Origin: Bacteroidota bacterium
Lineage (GTDB): Bacteria > Bacteroidota > Bacteroidia > Bacteroidales > TTA-H9
Direction of reading: 5' to 3'
Assembly (NCBI GenBank): GCA_003250395.1
Contig: QKGM01000004.1
Span: 1-38,645 of the forward strand
Length of the DNA stretch: 38,645 nucleotides
This document shows positions 1 through 8,670 of this stretch, one piece after another (positions within the stretch are counted from its first letter, which is position 1; each line of letters starts with the position of its first letter). A model generated the notes under the pieces. It had not been told where the DNA came from. It searched no databases and saw only the letters and a list, made by a program, of their open reading frames with translations. The position numbers and the translations under genes were made by a program.

Positions 1-130
1 TAATATAAATAATAAAAAGTCCCACTATTTGTCCTATCCGAAAATTTGGTGGTTAGTATTTCCATAGCGTTATTTGTTGCACTAAACAATTACTCATTTT
101 TACTACCAGACTGATAAAATTAACCACACA

Positions 131-1036
131 ATGAAAAACGCTCTACTCTTTACTACATTATTAATGCTTGGATGCAATGTGTCGGGCATAGCTTCCTGGA
201 TGATGCCAGGATCAGATTCGTGTAATGTTGTCGTAATAAATGATACGGAAGAACAGAATGGCATCTTTATAACTGGCACTTCAGGACAGAAAGCGGCAGT
301 TGATATTCCGATAGCATCAGATATTCAAATGACTATAACAGGAATTAAGGTAACCCTGTCGAGTATGAACCCGCCTACTTATGTTCATTTTCGTTTTTAC
401 AACGACACGTTGACCAACCCGGAAGAACCCGGTGAAATTCCCCAGGAAATTCCCGGCGCTGTGATGTTTGATGTAACTGCCACCGAAATAGACACTTTTG
501 TGGTAGTAGGTTATGAACCTATGCACCAGTTTTATGTCCGCAACCTTACAATCACTCTGCCCGAGCCGATTATATTAAAAGGAAATCTCGTACAGGGACA
601 TTATTGGATGGGAGTAATTGCTGATGCGAATGCCTGGGCAACTACCGCACATTTCGACACGGGTGCAGGTGTTGTTGGAGAATCCGTTGCTATGGGTTCT
701 GATAATTTTGAATGGTTTCAAATGATTAATATCGAGGGCCTTTATGAGATAACTGCTGAATGCAGCTCATTTGTATCTGTACGGGAACCCTCTCCCTTAG
801 AAGCTATTTCCATTTATCCTAATCCGGCCAGGGACTATATCTCTGTTATTGAGAATTCCTTTTATACTGTGAAAAAGGCAGAGCTATATAATTTATCGGG
901 TCAAAAAGTTCGTGAATATACTTCGGACTTTAAAACCCTTAGTCTGTCAGAGCTTGAGGATGGTGTTTACATGTTGAGTATTTTTGATTCCAATAACAAT
1001 GTGATAAACAGAAAAATCGTCAGAGCATCCAGATAA
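131..1036 (+). CDS. Secreted protein with T9SS C-terminal sorting domain, function unknown
   Basis: A 301-aa exported protein. A hydrophobic N-terminal segment (residues about 3-20) acts as signal peptide; the LMLGC stretch resembles a lipobox but has poor -3/-2 residues, so signal peptidase I cleavage is more likely for a T9SS cargo. Residues about 30-215 look like a beta-sandwich rich in Thr, Val and Gly with no motif I recognise. The last 77 residues form a type A sorting domain: YPNPARDYI, then AELYNLSGQKV, then LEDGVYMLSIF and a basic end. Such domains direct export across the outer membrane through T9SS and are usually cleaved off. It stands alone and is followed by a strong terminator. 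The function of the mature part is unknown. Confidence 0.85.
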   Translation: MKNALLFTTLLMLGCNVSGIASWMMPGSDSCNVVVINDTEEQNGIFITGTSGQKAAVDIPIASDIQMTITGIKVTLSSMNPPTYVHFRFYNDTLTNPEEPGEIPQEIPGAVMFDVTATEIDTFVVVGYEPMHQFYVRNLTITLPEPIILKGNLVQGHYWMGVIADANAWATTAHFDTGAGVVGESVAMGSDNFEWFQMINIEGLYEITAECSSFVSVREPSPLEAISIYPNPARDYISVIENSFYTVKKAELYNLSGQKVREYTSDFKTLSLSELEDGVYMLSIFDSNNNVINRKIVRASR

Positions 1037-1071
1037 GGAATTCCTGATTATGGATGAAACAAAATTTACAG

Positions 1072-1102
1072 AAAAGGGAGCCAGATATGGGCTCCCTTTT
1101 CT
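1072..1102 (+). terminator. Rho-independent terminator after the first T9SS gene
   Basis: An 11-bp perfect stem (AAAAGGGAGCC, 1072-1082, with GGCTCCCTTTT, 1090-1100) closes a 7-nt loop and runs into T-rich sequence. It lies 36 nt after the stop codon. Confidence 0.85.
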
Positions 1103-1440
1103 ATTATGAAAAGAGTCCTATTCAATAAGTGTCCTTTCAGTATCCAACCTTTTAAATTTTCACAGTATTTCCACTATCCGGAGTTGAATCAGATTGGCAG
1201 ATTCTTTCTGCTTATTTCAGCATGATTTTCCGTATAAAAACTTCTTATAAATATTGAGATCTTCATTATACATAAAATGCAGTTATTTAATAATATTAAT
1301 ACTACTCGATAAACCTGACTTTCAAAAAGCATCAACAAAATCATAGACAAAATATCAAATCAGGCACCAACTATTTGTTAATTATATGCGTCTGGATCAT
1401 AACACACAAATATTTCTTATTTTTCAGCCAAATTAATGCT
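1103..1440. other. Intergenic region, no gene seen
   Basis: AT-rich stretch between a terminator and the C1 protease gene. The reading frame of the protease is open back to 1375, but the extra 22 codons come before a good signal peptide and are probably untranslated. I see no clear TTG/TAnnTTTG promoter pair. Confidence 0.5.
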
Positions 1441-4400
1441 ATGAAGAAAATTTTCCCGCTGCTGCTGGCAAGTTTATTCTCAGGAGTTCTTTCTATCACA
1501 CCTCGTGTCGTAGCACAAAGTGTCACTGATGTAACTCCCCTCCTGCTTCCTGAAGCTCTAAAAAGCCGAACATTACCGGAAGGCGTTGACAATTTTGTTT
1601 CCCCTTGGTTTCCTCCGGTCTATTCACAACTCTGGTTTCCAAATTGCCAACAGGCTTCAGGAGTTTATCATGCTTATACTTACGCTATTAATTTAGCAAG
1701 GCATGATACAGCAAACACACCAAATCACCAGATGGCTGCCAATTTCACTTTTAATTTCTACGATGGGGAATCGCAGGACGGGGTAAGTTTTCTTCATAGT
1801 TACCAGTTGATAAAAGAAGCCGGAAATCCTTCCATCACTGATTTCGGGGATGATCATGTAGTTGGAGGGCTATACTGGATGAACGGCTACGAGAAATACC
1901 TCCACGCGATGCGCAACCGCATCGATAAGGTATACAGCATCCCTGTCAACACAGTGGAAGGACTTAACCTCATGCGCCAATGGCTTTTTGATCATCTGGA
2001 TGGGTCAGAATGGGGTGGTGTAGCAGTATACAGTGCCCACCCCCCATACTCCGAACAATTTCTCCCCCCTGAATCACCATTTGCCGGATCAAAGGTGATG
2101 CCCCGAATCACCACAACGCCATCGCACGGAATGACAATCGTGGGGTATCAGGATTCTATCAGGTACGATATAAACAATGATGGGAAATTTACAAACGATA
2201 TTGATATAAACGGTGATGGCAAAGTCGATCTTGGAGATTGGGAGATAGGAGGATATAAAGTTGTCAACAGCTATGGGGTGGAATGGGGAGATAGCGGCAC
2301 GTTCTTCCTGCTTTACAGCGCCTTTGCTCAAGGGATAGAGAACTGGGGAGCACAAAATGAATGCGCGTATGCTGTTACGGTAAAAGAGAATTACGAACCA
2401 CGGTTGACGGCAAAATTCAGGATCAGCCATAATATTCGAAACAGGCTTAGTCTTAAAGCCGGGATAAGCAATGATACCGCGCGTGTTTACCCGGAAATAA
2501 TCAGGGAATTTCAAATATTTAATTACCTGGGACAGGCTCATCTACTCTCGGGATCTGATTCAGCCACTAATGGTGCAGAATTGGAAGCCGGACTTGATCT
2601 AACCCCTCTGTTATCGGAGATCAGGACAGGGCAGCCCTTCAAGGTATTTCTGATTGCTGATCAGCGGGATTTATCAGACGGTCAGGCTAAGGGTATCATC
2701 CATAGTTTCTCTGTTTTTTCAGACGGTGTGGAATATATCAGCCCAGATGAAAATGTTGTAATTGATAATCTTGAACGATCGCTTGTTTCAGTAATCGTCA
2801 ATTCATCTCAACCCGATAATCCATCCTTTACCAACGAACAACTACCGCCCTATTCCAACAATATCCCCTATTCAGTATTGCTGGAAGCCACGGGAGGTAC
2901 AGCCCCCTATAAGTATAGCTTTTCTAACAGATACCAGCACTTTGAAACCGACTCCTCCTACCATTCAGGCAATATGTGGCCTCTCCAGATTGCGAATACC
3001 AGATCCAGGCTTGCCGTGCTTGAACTGCCGTTCGGGTTTCCTTTCTACGGTAAACAATATACAAAATTATATATAGGAGATAACGGTACAATCAATTTCG
3101 ACAGCCTGTCGTATCCATTCTCGTATATCCGCGATGCACAAGCCTACCTAAAAGACCGCTTTTGTATTGTCGGGGGTTATTCTATGAGCGGAACCTATTA
3201 CCGTCCGCAAGGTGACCTGATCATGGCTGAAGTTCGCGACAATTTTGTTTTGATACAATGGCACATTGTATCAGGACTAACAGGCGATACCATCATGCCC
3301 GCTGTTAAACTATTTCCTTCAGGCCGTATAGAGATCTATCGCCCCCCCTTCAACGGAGCCTATCCTTCCAGGATTTATACAGGTATTTCGGCTGGTGACC
3401 AACAAAATTTCCAACTTTGGAACTATGATCAGTCCAATATCCATACTAATCATTGCATGATATTTGAGCCACTGCAACCTGATGCCGGATTTATTCTTGA
3501 TGAGGATGGGTTACTCACTTTTAATCCGGCGACAGATACAATTGCATACAACCTTAACATTAAGGTTACTGACTACCTGGGACAGTATACTGAAAAACAA
3601 TTCAGTGTATTCGGCCAATTCTCGGGTGATGCTTCAGTTGCAAATGATGTAAACTCAAATACTTCATTCCTACTGCAGCTAAATCTTGTAAATCATTCGG
3701 CCCAGTCATTCGAAAATGTGGAAGTTTCAGTAGGGACTGATCACCCAGGAGTTGTAATGAATTCAAACTCAGTATTGCTCCCGATGATTTCAGCTGGACA
3801 AACCATCGCGGTGAATGATTTAATTAAGTTTAGCATTGATGATCGACTTGGGAATAAAGAAGCCGTAAGCTTCAGGGTGTCTCTGAAAGGATCAGGACTC
3901 AATCAGAACCTTTTTATTCCTGTTATAATTACCCGCCCGCAGATAAACCTTATTAGTTTCAGTATTGATGATGGACACAACAATCGTCTTGATCCAGGTG
4001 AAACTGCTGATTTAGATATTACGCTGGCTAATGTATCGGATATCAGCCTGGATCATTTGCAGATGAAACTTGTCTCCAATGACTCTGCAATCAGGGTTCT
4101 CGATACTGCTTTCACTGTGCCAACAACCATGAAACCGGGACATTACGGGAAACATACTTTCACTTTAAATGCCAGCCGCCAGGCGATAGATGGCTCAAAT
4201 CATATCCTGAATATCTATCTGACCGATACATCCGGTTATCATCAACAATACTCATTAACCCTGAGTATAGGAAAGACAATTGTACTGATAGCAGATGTTG
4301 CCAAACAATCTAATACGGCCGATACACTCGAGAAGTATTTTAACCTGATGAGAATTCCATCGCGTACTGTAAATTCGGCTATAGTCGACTACAATGCAAC

Positions 4401-5403
4401 TGCCATTTTCCTGTTGCTGGGCAGTCAGTCCAATTCGTATAACCTCGATGCTGAAGAAGGAGGGCGATATGCAGGTTATCTTAGCACCGGTAAAAGCTTA
4501 TATATTGAAGGATTCAACTATTGGCGTTATGGCATTAAATCCATTTTGAACAAATGCCTGAAATACACTGCTGTCACAACCCCGGTCAGCCGTTTCGACA
4601 GTCTGGCTGGATTATCTGATAATTTCATGGCCGGTAACCGCATCCGTATGACAGCCGGCAATACAGTTTCAACCTACACGCTTGGAATGCTGGGTAACAG
4701 CAAGCCCCTCTTCGAGTCTGATATGTTGGTTTCAAAGCCAATTATCTATACAAAAGATACGCTGTATAAGGTGATTGGAAGCATGGCAGAAATTGGTAAC
4801 ATGTCACCCAAATACCCCCTCACGATGCGAAAATTAGTGAGTTATTACTGTTCATTTCTGGGTGTTGATACCTCAGGGATCAAACCTTTGTTTCATGCAT
4901 CTGACCGAAGAGTAAATCAAGGTGACACGGTTTTTTTCAATGACGACTCATTCGGCAATATTACAACCTGGCAGTGGGAATTTACCGGAGGAACACCTTC
5001 GGTCTCAACTGAGCAGAATCCCAAAACGGTATATACTGAACCTGGAACATACCCTGTGAAGATGACCGTATGGGAAAACGGCCTGAACAGATCCATTGTT
5101 CGCGAAAATTATATCATTGTAGCGGAAACTACCGGGGTAGTAAACAACAATACCGCCACTGATCAACTCCGGGTCTTTCCCAACCCCGCATCTGACTGGA
5201 TCATTGTTGAAAGCCCTTATCAATCTGGTCAGGTTACCCTTGAGTGGTATTCCACCGACGGGGCACTGTTGGGTTCGGAAAAACGAAATGCTGAAAAACG
5301 GATGAAGGTTAGAATTGGCTTCCTGCCGGCAGGAAATTCATTACTGGTAGTCCGGCAGGGAGAGTCATCCAAAGCAACACAAGTGACGCGTATTAAATAT
5401 TAG
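1441..5403 (+). CDS. Secreted papain-like (C1 family) cysteine protease with PKD domain and T9SS sorting domain
   Basis: A 1320-aa exported protein. The ATG at 1441 is chosen because it begins a signal peptide (MKKIFPLLLASLF...) ending near VVAQ; the frame is open 22 codons further upstream. The N-terminal third is a papain-fold peptidase: Q63 and C69 (YSQLWFPNC) have the six-residue spacing of papain Gln19/Cys25, H229 is in PSHGMTIVGY, and N276 is in VVNSYGVEWGDSG. Between His and Asn lies a calcium-loop-like segment (D255-x-N257-x-D259-G...D263..D266). The middle (about 430-1140) is beta-rich. Residues about 1145-1227 form a PKD domain (TWQWEFTGGTPS, YTEPGTYPVKMTV). Residues 1245-1320 are a T9SS sorting domain (VFPNPASDWIIV). 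It is likely a surface or extracellular protease acting on external protein; the substrate is unknown. Confidence 0.85.
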   Translation: MKKIFPLLLASLFSGVLSITPRVVAQSVTDVTPLLLPEALKSRTLPEGVDNFVSPWFPPVYSQLWFPNCQQASGVYHAYTYAINLARHDTANTPNHQMAANFTFNFYDGESQDGVSFLHSYQLIKEAGNPSITDFGDDHVVGGLYWMNGYEKYLHAMRNRIDKVYSIPVNTVEGLNLMRQWLFDHLDGSEWGGVAVYSAHPPYSEQFLPPESPFAGSKVMPRITTTPSHGMTIVGYQDSIRYDINNDGKFTNDIDINGDGKVDLGDWEIGGYKVVNSYGVEWGDSGTFFLLYSAFAQGIENWGAQNECAYAVTVKENYEPRLTAKFRISHNIRNRLSLKAGISNDTARVYPEIIREFQIFNYLGQAHLLSGSDSATNGAELEAGLDLTPLLSEIRTGQPFKVFLIADQRDLSDGQAKGIIHSFSVFSDGVEYISPDENVVIDNLERSLVSVIVNSSQPDNPSFTNEQLPPYSNNIPYSVLLEATGGTAPYKYSFSNRYQHFETDSSYHSGNMWPLQIANTRSRLAVLELPFGFPFYGKQYTKLYIGDNGTINFDSLSYPFSYIRDAQAYLKDRFCIVGGYSMSGTYYRPQGDLIMAEVRDNFVLIQWHIVSGLTGDTIMPAVKLFPSGRIEIYRPPFNGAYPSRIYTGISAGDQQNFQLWNYDQSNIHTNHCMIFEPLQPDAGFILDEDGLLTFNPATDTIAYNLNIKVTDYLGQYTEKQFSVFGQFSGDASVANDVNSNTSFLLQLNLVNHSAQSFENVEVSVGTDHPGVVMNSNSVLLPMISAGQTIAVNDLIKFSIDDRLGNKEAVSFRVSLKGSGLNQNLFIPVIITRPQINLISFSIDDGHNNRLDPGETADLDITLANVSDISLDHLQMKLVSNDSAIRVLDTAFTVPTTMKPGHYGKHTFTLNASRQAIDGSNHILNIYLTDTSGYHQQYSLTLSIGKTIVLIADVAKQSNTADTLEKYFNLMRIPSRTVNSAIVDYNATAIFLLLGSQSNSYNLDAEEGGRYAGYLSTGKSLYIEGFNYWRYGIKSILNKCLKYTAVTTPVSRFDSLAGLSDNFMAGNRIRMTAGNTVSTYTLGMLGNSKPLFESDMLVSKPIIYTKDTLYKVIGSMAEIGNMSPKYPLTMRKLVSYYCSFLGVDTSGIKPLFHASDRRVNQGDTVFFNDDSFGNITTWQWEFTGGTPSVSTEQNPKTVYTEPGTYPVKMTVWENGLNRSIVRENYIIVAETTGVVNNNTATDQLRVFPNPASDWIIVESPYQSGQVTLEWYSTDGALLGSEKRNAEKRMKVRIGFLPAGNSLLVVRQGESSKATQVTRIKY

Positions 5404-5423
5404 AATATCTTTCACCACACCGG

Positions 5424-5459
5424 AAAAGCTGACCGATAACAGGTCAGCTTTTCTTTTTT
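5424..5459 (+). terminator. Rho-independent terminator after the C1 protease
   Basis: Perfect 11-bp stem AAAAGCTGACC (5424-5434) with GGTCAGCTTTT (5442-5452), 7-nt loop, then a run of T. It starts 21 nt after the stop. Confidence 0.9.
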
Positions 5460-5747
5460 AGATAAAGCTAAACATGCCTGCCGGTGGGTTAAAATCATTT
5501 TCGTTTCCAAATTAGCCCTTTCTGCTTTGAATCGTATTTAACGCAGATGGTATTTGAATCTTATGATCTTAGTCAGCCTGTGACCCTGTTCGGTTGTTCA
5601 GTTATAGCCAAACATTCTGGCTGAAATACCCCTCGCATCAAAATCATGATAAGTATCACTGAAATCAATCAGAATTTACGTTCAACTCCCAGGAGAAATT
5701 CCGGTTAAGGGCTACCAGTCTCGTTTTAAACAGAACAAAAGTTCGAC

Positions 5748-5784
5748 CGTAGATCAACCGTAGATCAAGCGTAGATCAATCGTA
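5748..5784. repeat. 11-bp tandem repeat, about 3.4 copies, with a facing inverted copy
   Basis: Units CGTAGATCAAC, CGTAGATCAAG and CGTAGATCAAT follow each other directly, then a partial CGTA. An inverted copy, ATCTACG, lies at 5797-5803, and GTTC (5741-5744) faces GAAC (5807-5810), so the block could fold back on itself. The 11-bp period is about one helical turn. Confidence 0.85.
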
Positions 5785-5935
5785 TGGTTAAGGTCAATCT
5801 ACGCCTGAACTTCGCTCGGTCTTCATTTTATGTTCGTTTATATGCATACTAAAGAACAACAAAAAATGTACCAGAGTATAGCACCCTGATTTGAATAATA
5901 GGAGGAAAAATATTTACAGTGAAATCTGAAATTAT

Positions 5936-5959
5936 CATTGCCTACGAACATAGGCAATG
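5936..5959 (-). terminator. Hairpin downstream of the GH31 gene, possible weak terminator
   Basis: Perfect 9-bp inverted repeat CATTGCCTA (5936-5944) / TAGGCAATG (5951-5959) with a 6-nt loop, about 85 nt past the GH31 stop. On the minus strand it is followed only by ATAATTT, so termination would be weak; it could equally be an RNA 3'-end stabiliser. Confidence 0.45.
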
Positions 5960-6042
5960 TCAGCGCCAGTGACAACAGCCTTAGTTTACCCCGCACATTC
6001 AGTCAGTTAATCATAAGGCAGGAACAATCTATCCCAATAACT

Positions 6043-8436
6043 CTAATTCACGACAATGTTCACCGGACTCCCATCCCAATCAAACCGAACCTTTATGAAG
6101 CCATCCTCAAACCAAAAGCCTTTCATATTCCTTTTTCCTGACTTCAGAGGTAGTTGATTCAACTGAACCAACCGGGGAGCCGATTCTGCTTTTATCTCGA
6201 TTGTCATTGCACGGATCTCAGGCATACCATCCCAACTTCCTTCACGCGTAATGGTTAAAGTTGTTTTACCTTCATCGGTGCTGCCCCTGTAATGGATAAG
6301 CTCATATTCATTTTCTATCAGAGCCTGGTTGTTGAGCCCGTCATCTTCATATTGAGTAAAACCCGAATTACCTTTGGGATAATACCTGACATTAAAATTG
6401 TCGGAGCGATAGAAATCGGTTGATTTTACAGGATTTGTTGCAGGGATAAATGCCCCTTCCCTTGCGAAGATGGGAATTGTTTTCCGGGTAACGGCTAATT
6501 CGACCCATTGTTTTCCAGGATACCTCTTTCCCGTGAAGTAATCATACCATTCGCCTTCCGGTAGATAAAGCTTCCGGAAAACAGCCCCTGAATCGAGAAC
6601 CGGTGCAATCAGAAGCTCATCACCCCAGAGATACTCATCATTCACAGCCACAGCAGTAGTGTCATCAGGATATGCATAGAAAAGTGGTCGCATAAGGGGA
6701 TAACCTTTTACAGTATTTTGCCAGGCCAAAGTATAATTATATGGCAGCAAAGAATACCGGAGTTTCATAAAGTCACGGACAACGTTTTGGGTCTCCTCAC
6801 TAAAATATACCGGTTCTGAAGGAATCCCTGAACCGTGTGGCCTCATGACAGGTGTAAATGCAGCAAACTGAAGCCATCTGGTATAGAGGTCATCGTCTTT
6901 TACGCCCAAAGCAAATCCACCGGCATCACTGTGGATATATCCCAGACCATTCATGCTCATCGACAGCAGAACAGGCAACTGTGCCTTCAGACCACTCCAG
7001 GAGCGGCCGACATCACCGGTCCAGGGATAGGCTGAGTAGCGCTGGGAACCGGCATACCCGCTGCGCTGCAAATGGAAGAGCCTGGTTCGGGGATAATACC
7101 GGGCATATTTTTCAAATACCATCCTGTCCCAATAATGACCGTAAATACCATGAACCTCATCGGCCTTTCCAATCACATGATATATATCTGACGGATGACT
7201 TTCAGGTTCACCCAAATCGCCCCACCAGCCAGCTACCCCTTTCTCAATTTGTTGCTGGTAACGCTTCCAGAACCAGTCTCGGGCTTCTGGTTTAAAAATA
7301 TCGATCAGGCTGCCATGCCCAAAATAAAAATTGGTATCAAGATAAGGTTTCCCCAGGCTGTCGGTAACGAAGATATTATGTGCCAGTCCATCGCTATAAT
7401 TCTTTAACGAGTCAATTACATAAGGTTCTGTAATCAGGATGGTTTTAATCCCCTTCTTTTTGAAATCAGCGATCATCTTTTCAGGCTCAGGCCAATTCTT
7501 CCTGTACCAATCCAGGTTACCCACGTATCCCTTTATGCTGTCTCCAAACCAATAGAAGTCAAGGATAACAGCATCGACAGGGAAATCATTGCTGAGCATC
7601 AGGTTCATGATACTGTCGGTTTCAGCCTGAGTACGATAAGCCATACGGCTTTGAAGATTTCCGAGTGCCCAACGGGGAGGCAATGATTGCCTCCCGGTAA
7701 GTGTAGTATAAGTTTCCATCAGGTCAGGATAGTTATCAGCAGCCATAATAAAATAACGGGCAGTACCTCCTATGGCACGCCATGTCATAATATTCGTATC
7801 GGCCTTACCGATGTCGACTGACCCACTCTGCGGATTATCCCACAACAGGGCATACTTTTTCGATGATAATATCAGTGGAATTGAATAATTGAGCGATGTT
7901 ACCCCCATGCCATAACCGTAATTCGGTTTGTTATACAGAGGTAGTTCATAACCTCTCCTGTTTAGTGGAATGGCTCTTTCTCCTGCTCCAAAAATTTGCT
8001 CATCAGGCGCCAGGGCAAAACTCACGCTGCTCAACCCCGGCTTTACAATAAAACCATCTGCATCACGCAGAACGGTATCGCCCTTGTAGATAAAAGTCAA
8101 TGAAAATGGATTTTCCGTTACGCGTACACCCAAATCCCCAACAACATAGACAACACCTCCTGTCACTACCTCCGATCTGATGTCAACTGCCCCGGGTTTG
8201 AGATTTACCGCGTAGGAAGAATCTGCCGGCAGACTTCCATCGGGCATAAAACATACCTCAAGGGCAGAATTTGTAAACGGCCTGATAAAAACAGTCCCCT
8301 GATCTGTAATAAAACGCACATAACCATTTAAAGTATCAGATTTAAGAAGAAGAGAAGCATGTGAGTAATGGCCTGAAAGTATTAACAGGAGGAAAATGAA
8401 GACTCTTTGAAGCGCATTCCTGATAAGATGTATCAT
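6043..8436 (-). CDS. Secreted GH31 glycoside hydrolase / alpha-transglucosylase
   Basis: A 797-aa protein with a signal peptide (residues about 8-27). Residues about 35-245 are the N-terminal beta-sandwich of GH31, 250-590 the catalytic (beta/alpha)8 barrel, and the rest the C-terminal beta domains. The nucleophile is D407 in GWWGDLGEPESHP and the probable acid/base is D475 in YPWTGDVGRSW. The GDLGEPE form and the 68-residue spacing match, from memory, the Cellvibrio japonicus oligosaccharide 4-alpha-glucosyltransferase (D412/D480) better than classic alpha-glucosidases; WFGDSIKGYVGNLDW also fits that subgroup. It probably acts in the periplasm or on the surface on alpha-glucans or malto-oligosaccharides, by hydrolysis or glucosyl transfer. 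There is no SusCD pair or other carbohydrate enzyme beside it, so the substrate cannot be read from context. Confidence 0.88.
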   Translation of the reverse strand: MIHLIRNALQRVFIFLLLILSGHYSHASLLLKSDTLNGYVRFITDQGTVFIRPFTNSALEVCFMPDGSLPADSSYAVNLKPGAVDIRSEVVTGGVVYVVGDLGVRVTENPFSLTFIYKGDTVLRDADGFIVKPGLSSVSFALAPDEQIFGAGERAIPLNRRGYELPLYNKPNYGYGMGVTSLNYSIPLILSSKKYALLWDNPQSGSVDIGKADTNIMTWRAIGGTARYFIMAADNYPDLMETYTTLTGRQSLPPRWALGNLQSRMAYRTQAETDSIMNLMLSNDFPVDAVILDFYWFGDSIKGYVGNLDWYRKNWPEPEKMIADFKKKGIKTILITEPYVIDSLKNYSDGLAHNIFVTDSLGKPYLDTNFYFGHGSLIDIFKPEARDWFWKRYQQQIEKGVAGWWGDLGEPESHPSDIYHVIGKADEVHGIYGHYWDRMVFEKYARYYPRTRLFHLQRSGYAGSQRYSAYPWTGDVGRSWSGLKAQLPVLLSMSMNGLGYIHSDAGGFALGVKDDDLYTRWLQFAAFTPVMRPHGSGIPSEPVYFSEETQNVVRDFMKLRYSLLPYNYTLAWQNTVKGYPLMRPLFYAYPDDTTAVAVNDEYLWGDELLIAPVLDSGAVFRKLYLPEGEWYDYFTGKRYPGKQWVELAVTRKTIPIFAREGAFIPATNPVKSTDFYRSDNFNVRYYPKGNSGFTQYEDDGLNNQALIENEYELIHYRGSTDEGKTTLTITREGSWDGMPEIRAMTIEIKAESAPRLVQLNQLPLKSGKRNMKGFWFEDGFIKVRFDWDGSPVNIVVN

Positions 8437-8670
8437 AGAAGAATGATAAGTCGGTTATTAAACCATGATGATACCGTGTATTAGAAGCAATAATAATCAA
8501 CCGCTTTGGTTCATGATGTTACTCATTGAACAAAAGGGAAACAACCTTTCTACAAACATGAACGGCCATTTCAATCGATTGTTAAAACGCGGTTATCGTG
8601 TCGTAAAAATAGGACTTTTCAGGCTATAGCTATACACCGTTTTCAGGATCGGAGAAGTAGCAATTTTAAA

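Larger units (their letters stand above)
5460..6042. other. Intergenic region with repeats, no gene seen
   Basis: No convincing coding sequence on either strand. It holds an 11-bp tandem repeat (5748-5784) and a 9-bp hairpin (5936-5959), listed separately. Genes on both sides transcribe toward it. Confidence 0.5.

Noticed and set aside
2089..2541. 150-aa minus-strand frame inside the C1 protease
   Set aside because: Antisense to the conserved His/Asn region; no recognisable domain.
5748..5784. CRISPR array
   Set aside because: The units are 11 bp and directly adjacent with no spacers, and no cas genes are present in the window.
6858..7295. 145-aa plus-strand frame inside the GH31 gene
   Set aside because: It is antisense to the catalytic region, has low-complexity His/Ser/Pro content and no start context; a shadow of the real gene.
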